Source of the DNA: Rhizopus sp. PT2906
Taxonomy: Eukaryota; Mucoromycota; Mucoromycetes; Mucorales; Rhizopodaceae
DNA length: 25,443 nt
Assembly: GCA_025529335.1 (NCBI GenBank)
Contig: JAMYHX010000561.1
Location: 1-25,443 of the forward strand
Direction of reading: 5' to 3'
The notes under the pieces were generated by a model. It did no database searches. It worked only from the letters and a program-made list of their open reading frames with translations, and was not told where the DNA came from. Below, in pieces: positions 17,874-25,443 of the stretch; the stretch's first letter is position 1; every line of letters begins with the position of its first letter. The translations under genes and the position numbers were made by a program.

Positions 17874-19414
17874 TTATTCATCCACATCAATCACCAGAGC
17901 AGAACTCTGCCAACCACCGAAACCAATAGCAAATGTATACATATGTCTTAATGATTCTACATACTGAGGAGCATCCAAGTCTTGGTTATCTGCGCCATGA
18001 CCTAGTGCACCCGAACTGTAATTTCCCCATGTCATTATCTCCCCTTTACTTGTCAATGCTCCATAGTGATAGCTATGTTTTGTACATATACAATAAATAT
18101 CACTTTGTATAACTATATATCTATATACTCACTCTCCAAACGATACTTTGCACACTTGCTTATGATCGAGCCCAGGCAATCGTCTTGGTTCGGAATCTTG
18201 TGTAGAATGTATACTTCCCAACAGGACACGATCGTCATCTGTATAGACAGCAAAGCTTTCAAAAGAACCAGTAATAAATCGCTTCATCTGGCCTCGTCTA
18301 TCACTAACTTCCCTTTCCGAAGCGCTAAAATGAGTGAGAAACGTAACAAACTGCTCAGGGGATGTCGCAAAGGCCATATCGTTTTTTGTTGCCAATTTGA
18401 GCACACGACCATATTTAGTAAGGGCCATAGTGTAGTTGTCTAGTCCACAGATTTGGATCACTTGGTCCTTTGGATCCTGTAATATAGCACTTGAGGGCAC
18501 ACCCATGCTGACGACGGTTGGTTCAAGCATTGGTTCAAAGTCATTCTGTATATCCATACGAGGCACGTAGACTGGGTGAGGAACGATAAAGATTGTGCCA
18601 TCTTCGGTCAGGACAGATGAATAAGACCAGTTGGCAGTCACTTGCACCACTTTACTGTTTGCAGAGAGTAGTTCTACTTTCTGTATCACATGACAGTTAC
18701 TCCAGTGCCAAACAGAGCCGTCCTGTGCCAAGCCAATGGCATGACCTCGACCACTGGCAACCGATTTGAACCTGACTTTATGCTCGTCTGGCACGCGTGT
18801 TTGTAATTTCGTTGGTATCCTTACACCATCCGCTCCAACAGAACGTTGAGCATTAAACGAGTGCATCTTTGAAAGCTAATAAGTATCTATAAGCATAACT
18901 GATACCTTCTTACTGTTCCCCAAAACCAGACATAACCAAATCTGTCTAATGCATGAAATGACCAGCCACCAGATACGATATCAACAATACCTTTCCCTCT
19001 TAGTGGATACACCTCTTGCGGTTCTGCCACTTCACTTCCTGCCCGTATACGCTGCTCTCTTTTACTTTTATATAATGAATGCAGGTCCAAGAGAAAAAGG
19101 GTCTAGTGTTACCTTATTTCTACTGCAAACGTAGATGTTTCTGTGGATTTTAAACCAAGTCTAAGATCATCATTTCTGCCCCAAGTATAAACTCTTGGAT
19201 TTCTCAAGGCGAAATAAAGTCTTTTCCAACCAGCCTTTCTGTATGCAATATCATAAGCAATGTTGAACTGATCAAAGCATTTTTTCTTCCACACGTATTC
19301 ATCATTTGCTATATTATAAAAGAACCTTGACACTCGAGATAATTCCAAAAGTGACTCTGCATTAATGTGGTCTAGAATGCACTCGAGGATATCAACAGGT
19401 AAATCAGTCAGCAT
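17874..19414 (-). CDS. F-box protein with RCC1-type repeats (Saf1-like)
   Basis: Four exons: 19113-19414, 18914-19058 (or to 19064), 18133-18875, 17874-18072; about 462 aa. Residues 1-45 form an F-box (LPVDILECILDHINAESLLELSRVSRFFYNIA). The rest contains RCC1-like blade motifs such as VYTWGRNDDLRLGL, SGGWSFHALDRFGYVWFWG, SGRGHAIGLAQDGSVWHW, VSFGDYHYGALTSKGEIMTWG and SSGALGHG, consistent with a beta-propeller. The domain order matches S. cerevisiae Saf1, an SCF ubiquitin-ligase adaptor, so it probably recruits substrates to SCF via Skp1. The exon 2 acceptor is ambiguous (two AAAAG sites 6 nt apart, both in frame), giving a difference of two residues. The stop codon TAA overlaps an AATAAATA polyadenylation-like signal. 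Confidence 0.88.
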
Positions 19415-20060
19415 GAAGGAAAAAAAAAAAAAAAAAATATAAAAAAAAAGAAAAATTGCATGATGGCTGTGTAGAGAGATTCTGCCCTTTGCTGGGACTG
19501 AATCTGTTAAGGAATATGATTGGATGTTTGTTTTATATCCTTTCCTTAATCGAGAAATTATGATCTAAATAGACAAAAAAAGGCCAGCATGAACTTTACA
19601 TGCTCATGTTGGATTTATCATAAAAAGGAGAAAAAAAAGGAAATGAATCAAAAGGGAAACATTTGGATGCGACATGATATATCAACAAAGACAAACAAGA
19701 TCGAGGCTCCAAGTTGAATTAAGGAGAATTATATACACTGTGATCTATTTGAATTTACAAGCACGCGGGTAACACTAAATACGATATGTAAACAGCTGCG
19801 CGCAGAACTCATTCTTTAAAGATATACAAGATCTTTCTTTTTTAATTTTATAAAAAGTATAAACGATAATATTAGAATATGGAATGAAAGGGGTATACCT
19901 TTGAATGGTTCTTGGATTGGTTAAAAAGGTAGGGGATAAGATATATGTATTTATATATATATGTATATATATAATATGTTTTGTTGATGTGTGTGTGTGT
20001 GTGTGTGTGTGTGTGCTATGAAATGTATGTACAATATTTGTGGGTATTTGTTTTTGAATA
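19415..20060. other. intergenic between two tandem - strand genes
   Basis: This must contain the F-box gene promoter and the 3' end of the gene at 20061-20630. It holds A tracts at 19418-19449, AT-rich TATATA runs near 19950-19975 and a (GT)n microsatellite at 19989-20015. No coding sequence is supported; the open frame at 19775-20113 (-) is microsatellite-driven. Confidence 0.6.
19989..20015 (+). repeat. (GT)n microsatellite
   Basis: About 13 GT units without interruption, flanked by TATATA-rich DNA. It lies in the likely 3' region of the - strand gene at 20061-20630. Confidence 0.95.
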
Positions 20061-20630
20061 TCAGAAAGATAATTGATCGTCATCTTGTAATGGTAAAGAA
20101 TTAAGTCGATCAACCAGTTTTTTTATATTTAATTCAAATGCTATCTTCAATTCTTCATGCTGTTGAGGTGAGCATTGTTCAGCCAAGAACTGATAAGCTT
20201 CTTGGCAATGATCGATAGCTTCTTTGGCAGCAACCCTGTCTCCAGTATAATAAGGTGAACCTCTAGAGTCTTCTGCATAATTTAATTCATCAAGGGCAAG
20301 CTGATATAGTTCCATTAATTTTTTGATTTCAATATCCAAGTTGAATGTGACGACTGAGGACGCATTAGATGGTCTCCTTCGAAAGGGTGACATGCATTTA
20401 TCAACGACTATATGTAAACTTTCAGATCCAGTGAGTGATGGACGTTTGACATAGACAGCATGCTGTTGTTGTTGTTGCTCTTGACAGCAGCAGCTACTAG
20501 AGGATGCAGTACTAGCCGTGCTACATTGTGATGGACGTCGTTTATTGAAATCAGGTGTAAACCATGTCTTTATGCTGTGCCATTTTGATTTTAAAGTAGT
20601 CTGTGTAGGCGAATGAACTAAAGGATGCAT
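20061..20630 (-). CDS. hypothetical protein with Ser/Cys/Gln-rich middle and helical C-terminus
   Basis: Single exon, 189 aa. The N-terminal third is basic (SKWHSIKTWFTP...NKRRPSQ). Low complexity follows (STASTASSSSCCCQEQQQQQ), then KRPSLTGSES and FRRRPSNASS, both resembling basophilic kinase sites (R-x-x-S). From about residue 95 the sequence is amphipathic and helical (IEIKKLMELYQLALDELNYAEDS, AAKEAIDHCQEAYQFLAEQ, HEELKIAFELNIKKLVDRLNSLP). This spacing is reminiscent of three-helix MIT-like bundles, but I cannot assign it. The length and clear composition support a real gene. No function is proposed. Confidence 0.7.
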   Translation of the reverse strand: MHPLVHSPTQTTLKSKWHSIKTWFTPDFNKRRPSQCSTASTASSSSCCCQEQQQQQHAVYVKRPSLTGSESLHIVVDKCMSPFRRRPSNASSVVTFNLDIEIKKLMELYQLALDELNYAEDSRGSPYYTGDRVAAKEAIDHCQEAYQFLAEQCSPQQHEELKIAFELNIKKLVDRLNSLPLQDDDQLSF

Positions 20631-21273
20631 GAATAAATAAATAAATATAAAAAAAATGAAAAGAAAAGAGAAAGAAATCGAATATTTAAAGGGAAATATT
20701 TATATTATTACAATATCCCCCCTTTTTCTTCTAAATTTGGAGAAAGCTTCTCTGTTGATTGCAGGGGAACATAAAAAAGAAAAAGGAAAAGGGGAGCGGC
20801 ATGAATCCGAATGATTTATATATTCACTTGTTCCCCTTCTTATGCTCCCTTCCTCTTATTATCTCTCTCTCTCTCTCTCTCTCTGTCTTTCTTTCTTTCT
20901 TTCTATATTTTCTTTATAGAGAGGTATTCCTTATATCTCTCTACCCCCCTTTGTCAACTTTTAACCCCTTTTTAGGTGGCAAGGGTAAACATCGGTTCCG
21001 CTCTCCTTTTAGACAGAAATTCATGCAAATAATTCATTATGACTGGTTATGCCACTATTTGTTGTTGTGTTTACTCTAAACTATAGGGCTGATCTTACAC
21101 TTTTGGTTCCCTATTTATTATCTGTTTATGCATTTTGATTTCTCCTTTTTATTCTATAACTTATTTACATACATACAAATGATAAATAATATATTCCCCT
21201 TTAAATGTATTTACATGTATCGTTTATATACAACAACAACAACAACAACAACAACAAGATGATGTATACTTGA
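20631..21273. other. intergenic, microsatellite-rich
   Basis: This is the promoter side of the gene at 20061-20630 and the 3' side of the zincin-like gene. It contains (CT)n at 20872-20884 followed by (CTTT)n to about 20904, and (CAA)9 at 21231-21257. No supported gene; the + frame at 20759-21079 is low-complexity. Confidence 0.6.
21231..21257 (+). repeat. (CAA)9 trinucleotide repeat
   Basis: Nine perfect CAA units lie 16 bp beyond the stop codon of the zincin-like gene, so within its presumed 3' UTR (TTG repeats on the transcribed strand). Confidence 0.95.
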
Positions 21274-23132
21274 CTAAAACATAATGAATGTAATAGTCAT
21301 TATACATAAATGAATCAGCACCATATTGAGATCAATATTGCTCATGGCATCATTCATATTAGAACTATACATCGCGCTGTTCATTTGAGTTGAATCATCA
21401 GATTGTGTGGGCACATTATTACTATCTGATTCACATGTTCCACTCGTCCTATTTGTTTTTATCACAGCTGCCGTATAATTCGTATTGGTCAATACGGTGC
21501 TATATCCAAGTGCTTCCAAGATTCTCAATACACCAGGTCCAATCGGTGATTTATAGAGTAAGGTAACTTCCTGTTGCATCGTCTTGTTCAATGTACTGTT
21601 TACAGATACTGTATGATTCGTACCGTTCACCACCGTTGTCACATTATGGAAAGATGTTGTCGTGACATTGACAGGCCGTGTCATATTGTACTTGATTGAA
21701 ATGTTTGCATAAGCATCATCTACCAAGGATGATAAACTTTTGCCCAATTTATATTCACGAGTCATCAAAAAATCAGGTGTACCAATGTATGCATCATCCA
21801 AGTGCGCATGCCAGATACCAGGTCTATAGTAATCTCCCTTATTGAGAGTTGCATTGGATCCTGTGTAGAGTTGCATGTATCGATAGGTTTGATTAAGATA
21901 AGGATCTTTGTTGAACACACTCTGAGGATATGTCAGATTAGTGAAATCAAATCGAAGTGTCTGTGGTGTTGACATGGCTGTAAACATATTCGCAGCCTTC
22001 TCTGCCATTGTCTCATTGTCCAAAAGTGTTTCCATAAAATTGACAATAAACGCCTCATCTTCAGGCACACAAAATGATTGCATATCGAATCCGACCTCCC
22101 ATAGCGCGTCTGTGATGTTGGTCTCTGGATATCGAAGGGTCAAGAACCTGTCAAAAATTAAATTGTATTGAAACTTGGATATGTACACAGGTCCACCATC
22201 ATGGTGGACTGTCCAGTATGGATTGGGTGTTATCAACTTTAGACTGTCTTCTGATTCGACCATATTCTTCAACAGCAGATGAAAGGGTGAGGCACTATCA
22301 TAAAAGTACGGCGCCCATGAACTAATCATGCCAAGGCCATGTACCATCTGGTGCAAAATGACGTATTCGATATCGACTTGGTTATCATATATTGATGAAT
22401 CATTCCTAAAATAATATCCTCCAATAGACGGTACGCCTGTGCCGTTCCAATTGCTGTCATCCACTATACCATTCATATAGATATCGTGATTAATGTCGAT
22501 AGAGACGTCATAATCAGATGCCCAATGTGAGCTGTTGGTGACCTGGGCAAGTTGCTTTGCTAAGGATTGTGGATAAATAAAGTTATCGTCTGCTGTGCTT
22601 AATGATAATAAATTAAACTATGAAAGACAATCAATCATTGGCTGTTATTTTTCTTATTGTTGCATTATCATTATTATTACCTGTGAACTGGGTACTCCCC
22701 AGCCATAGGTATAATTAGAACAATGTCTGATGCAAAAACTGTAATATGAAGCTTGAAATCTATGGCAAAGAAAAAAGCGGTTAGTTTATGTTCCTCCCCC
22801 TCCTTATAATTCTATTCTTACGTAATTGTATTTTGTAATAAAACAACTTGAGTCAATTGAGTGGCTGCATTGATGAATGCTTGATTCACCTTGACACAGA
22901 AAGCAGTGTCAATCTCGCAAAACACTTTAAGCTGAACATTATTTATGGTGGTAATGTTGGGTGGTTTTGTAAATATATTTTTATAGTCGAAAACACCTTG
23001 TGCTTGTGGTGCTTCTTCAGTTGAATATTGTGTAATATCTTGATCATTGTTGCTGTTATTATCTGGGTCATAGGCTAATGTGAAACAATAATAAAATATG
23101 AATAATAAATAAAGCTTAATAATAAAGCACAT
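21274..23132 (-). CDS. secreted GPI-anchored zincin-like protein, catalytic Glu replaced (HQMVH)
   Basis: Three exons: 22822-23132, 22681-22759, 21274-22617; 577 aa. A hydrophobic signal peptide (CFIIKLYLLFIFYYCFTLAY) starts at the ATG 23130-23132. Next comes an acidic Asn/Asp-rich segment, and the ectodomain has more than ten N-x-S/T sites. The C-terminus is a Ser/Asn-rich linker followed by a hydrophobic tail (IDLNMVLIHLCIMTITFIMF), typical of a GPI attachment signal. The core contains VILHQMVHGLGMISSW, matching the HExxHGLGF-type helix of a fungal zincin-like family, but the catalytic Glu is Gln220 (codon CAG at 22348-22350, one base from GAG). Both zinc His (219, 223) remain. It is therefore probably non-catalytic, or a cell-wall protein that keeps the fold. 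Family naming is by motif only; a low-complexity upstream extension of the frame to 23216 was rejected. Confidence 0.75.
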
Positions 23133-23842
23133 GGAGAAAAAGAAGGGAAAAAGACAGAAAAAGAAACAGTCAAAGAAAGAAGGAGAAAGAGAGAGGAAGG
23201 GAGAGAACAAGGACAATGACTTGGGAATGCAAAAACAATAAAAAAGAAGTGTCAGTTGACTGGAAAAAAGCAGTGAAACAGAAAGTTAGATTTTATGTCC
23301 GACATACAGACCAGTTTATCATTTGTGGTTTGAGCAGCTTGCGATCTTGCATAACCTCCCCTTCTTTCTGATGGGCCTGACTCCGTAAAAAGAGAGATAA
23401 GCCTACGTCTTGTGGATCCTGCCTTCCGTTATTCCCTTCTTCTCATTTTCATGATGTATTGTTTACGTTGCCCTTCTTCATTATCGCCTTTGTTCTAAAA
23501 AAGAGAAGGGGTAAAAGAAAGAGAGATTGCCGTAAAAAGGGATACGCCGAATATAGCATTCCCAAGTGCTCCCATTAAGCTTAGCGATAGTAGAACGTTA
23601 ATGAACAATAAATCAATAATTACAATATAGAATTGCCGTCTATTGCTCCCTATTTACTCCCCCCTTTCATATATTTCGCTTTCTCTCTCTTTTTCTCTCT
23701 CTATTTTTTTTGGAGTGTTGCTATAGAACTTGTTGTTGCCAATAGTTAAACGAGGAGAGGGAGAAATAAGGCTTTTCGATACTCAAGTTAAGTCTTATCC
23801 ACGACTTGCACAAAACCGGTTTGTCAATTGAGGCGAAGAAGG

Positions 23843-23877
<35 letters not shown>

Positions 23878-24306
23878 TAAAGGCTGAATTGGTGTATGAC
23901 AGGTGCCTGAATTTTCTAAGACTTACTACATCAATCGGTCACCTGCAAGCTCATAGCAAGGGCGTTTTCCCTTATTTTTTTTGGACACTGTTACCATTGA
24001 TGCAATGTTGATCTAAAACAGTAGCATCATTCATTGTCGAATAGTCACCTTTTTGGTAGTTTACCATAAAATGACGTATAGTTCATGATAACCAATAAGA
24101 TGAAATAAGTACAAACATATGAAAAAGAACACCAAAATAAGCTAGCTTCAATAGACAGATTTTACCCTCCTTTTCTTCTGCTTTTGACATAGTCCATTGG
24201 TATCACGCTATGGTGATTTCATTGCTCAACATTTGAAAAAGATCAATAATAATGACTACATACGCACAGATAATTTCAGGATTACAAAATAAAATTTATT
24301 GGTATC
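23133..24306. other. intergenic, about 1.2 kb
   Basis: This is the promoter side of the zincin-like gene and the 3' side of the gene at 24307-24690. It has purine-rich sequence at 23133-23290, CT-rich tracts at 23670-23705, and a 30-nt A tract (23846-23875). I see no gene, no tRNA-like cloverleaf and no transposon motif. Confidence 0.6.
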
Positions 24307-24690
24307 TTATTGAATCACACATGGTTCATTTCTTAAAGGCTCTCCTCTCCTAACAGGCATTCGAGGTCTTGACCAGGTAGGATCGCCTTGAACAAGATAA
24401 TGATCTCTTGGTTCTCTCACTTCTATCCTTTCTTCTTCTTTCATAATGCTTCCTTGTGATGCCGGTGGTCTCGGTGTACCATAAGGTTGTTGTGCAAAAT
24501 TGAATACTAGATTTGGACCCATACCGCCTGTAGGTTGATAGCTTGCTGTGTAAGGTACTGCACCAGGAGCAGGAGGCATCATGGATGCATAAGGTGGTGG
24601 AGGGTTTTCAATTACAACCTGTCGCTGATATTCTTCAACAGGACCTTGATGGTGATGATGATGATGATGATGTGGTTGTGGTATTGACAT
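24307..24690 (-). CDS. Pro-rich protein with poly-His N-terminus and PPPPY motif
   Basis: Single exon, 127 aa. It starts MSIPQP followed by eight His residues (ATC/ATG-type trinucleotide repeat in DNA, 24652-24675). Then come EEYQRQVVIENPPPPY, Pro/Gly/Ala-rich sequence, a charged stretch (MKEEERIEVREPRDH), and a C-terminus with basic and Cys residues. PPPPY is a canonical WW-domain ligand, as found in adaptors of Rsp5/Nedd4 ubiquitin ligases. It appears disordered, with no catalytic domain. It is divergent from the ubiquilin gene with 234 bp between the ATGs. AATAAATTTTATT beyond the stop may be the polyadenylation signal. Function unknown. Confidence 0.6.
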   Translation of the reverse strand: MSIPQPHHHHHHHHQGPVEEYQRQVVIENPPPPYASMMPPAPGAVPYTASYQPTGGMGPNLVFNFAQQPYGTPRPPASQGSIMKEEERIEVREPRDHYLVQGDPTWSRPRMPVRRGEPLRNEPCVIQ

Positions 24691-24924
24691 TGGATATACG
24701 ATTGATAAAAGAAAGAAGAAGTGAAAGAAATGATGTCTATCTTTGACTTAAATAGACTTTTTATTCCATTCCATTTATAGTCGAGAAAACTGTAAAGACA
24801 TGACGTACGAATAGCCTTTGTCATTTGAAAATATACATAGAGCGGAGAACTAATTTATCTATGTCTTTTTCTATTCCAATCAATCTCTTTTCTTTCCTTT
24901 TTTCTATTTTCTTTGTTGGTAATC
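24691..24924. promoter_or_regulatory. bidirectional promoter between Pro-rich gene and ubiquilin
   Basis: 234 bp separate two divergent ATGs. The ubiquilin side is pyrimidine-rich (24861-24915). A TATA-like ATATACATAGAG lies at about 24831-24842. No specific operator can be named. Confidence 0.4.
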
Positions 24925-25443
24925 ATGGCGCCTATTTCTATAAACGTTAGACCTTCTACAGGTCGAACATTCAAAGTACAGGTTGATACTGAGGAAACGA
25001 CTGTGCTTAGACTAAAGGATATCATTGCTACTTCAATGGGGGATGTATCTTCTAATGACCTCAAATTGGTATTTTCTGGAAGAATACTTAAAAATGAAGA
25101 TAAATGTAGTGACTATAGTAAGTGCCATACAGTCATCCTTTATATTTGACACATGTATAAACTTACACTTTATAGAAATTGCTGAAGGAAATACAGTCCA
25201 TGTTGTTCGTTCAGGCACCAACCGTGCTCCTGCCAAACCAAAAACTACAGCATCACAAGAACAAGAACAACAGCAATCTCAACAACAACCTCAACAACAA
25301 CAACAACAGCAACAGCAACCTCAACAATCTACACCTACCGCACCTAGTTTATTCAATCTACCCGGGCTTTCTGGAAATATGAATCCTTTTGGTGGAGATA
25401 TGGGGATGCCCAATATGGATCCAGAACTTATTCGTCAAATGAT
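24925..25443 (+). CDS. DSK2: ubiquilin / Dsk2 (5' part, runs off window)
   Basis: Exon 1 is 24925-25117, the intron 25118-25175 (GTAAGT...TATAG), and exon 2 runs from 25176 to the window end. The first about 75 residues are a ubiquitin-like domain (ISINVRPSTGRTFKVQV, TVLRLKDIIA, LKLVFSGRILKNEDKCSDY, KIAEGNTVHVV). A Gln-rich low-complexity linker from CAA/CAG repeats (about 25255-25330) follows, then an Asn/Met/Gly-rich segment ending NMDPELIRQM, the start of the STI1-like region of ubiquilins. Dsk2 shuttles ubiquitinated clients to the proteasome; the C-terminal UBA domain would lie beyond the window. The in-frame non-ATG start further upstream was rejected. Confidence 0.9.

Noticed and set aside
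18066..18443. 125-codon + frame
   Set aside because: Lies antisense to exon 3 of the F-box/RCC1 gene, with no motif of its own.
19583..19614. Imperfect inverted repeat CCAGCATGA...TCATGTTGG
   Set aside because: Nine pairs with a G-T mismatch in AT-rich intergenic DNA; not stronger than expected by chance and with no associated feature.
19775..20113. 112-codon - frame with Thr-His repeats
   Set aside because: Created by the (GT)n microsatellite and AT-rich runs; it overlaps the end of a better-supported gene in another frame.
1..25443. tRNA, rRNA or CRISPR array
   Set aside because: No cloverleaf with a GTTCRANNC-type T-loop, no rRNA-like sequence and no direct repeats with regular spacers were seen; repeats present are microsatellites and homopolymers.

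Overview
This window looks like nuclear DNA of a fungus, most likely Mucoromycota (Mucorales-like). It is AT-rich, with many short introns of about 45-70 nt that carry GTAAGT/GTATGT donors and CTAAC/CTAAT-type branch points. It has long A/T homopolymers and microsatellites, compact housekeeping genes, and closest resemblance to fungal protein families. All assignments come from reading translations and splice junctions by eye; no database was searched.

Layout. 1-1943 is gene-poor, with a 59-nt A tract and possibly a decayed coding relic. 1944-2225 (-) is a small unknown gene. 2360-3700 (-) is a five-exon mitochondrial enoyl thioester reductase (ETR1/MECR). 4371-8290 (+) is an accessory island: a broken Mutator-like (MULE) transposase, then in the same orientation a decayed multi-intron gene with RuvC-I, rearranged-glutamate, zinc-finger and RuvC-III motifs of the Fanzor/TnpB RNA-guided nuclease family. 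Two hairpins lie immediately after its stop codon. 8827-9855 (+) is ribosomal protein eL20 with a 9-nt first coding exon. 9961-12189 (+) is a cytosolic phospholipase A2-type enzyme. 12235-12468 (-) is a small unknown gene.

12577-14628 (-) and 14810-15701 (+) are a divergent pair, URC1 (GTP cyclohydrolase II-related) and a URC6-type uracil phosphoribosyltransferase. Together they represent the fungal URC uracil-catabolism pathway and share a 181-bp promoter. Then follow tightly packed + genes: a bacterial-type ArsC-like reductase (15744-16109) and mitochondrial ribosomal protein mL58/MRPL20 (16181-16597). 17404-17870 (+) is a ubiquitin-like protein with an internal GG, and its stop lies 3 bp from the stop of a convergent F-box/RCC1 gene (17874-19414, -).

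20061-20630 (-) is an unknown helical protein. 21274-23132 (-) is a secreted, probably GPI-anchored zincin-like protein whose HExxH motif reads HQMVH. 24307-24690 (-) is a poly-His/Pro-rich protein divergent from a ubiquilin/Dsk2 gene (24925 onward, +) that runs off the window.

The most interesting region is 4371-8345: a Mutator transposase relic next to a Fanzor relic whose exon structure and candidate guide-RNA scaffold hairpins are still legible. It looks like a dead composite element in which a eukaryotic RNA-guided nuclease travelled with a DNA transposon.
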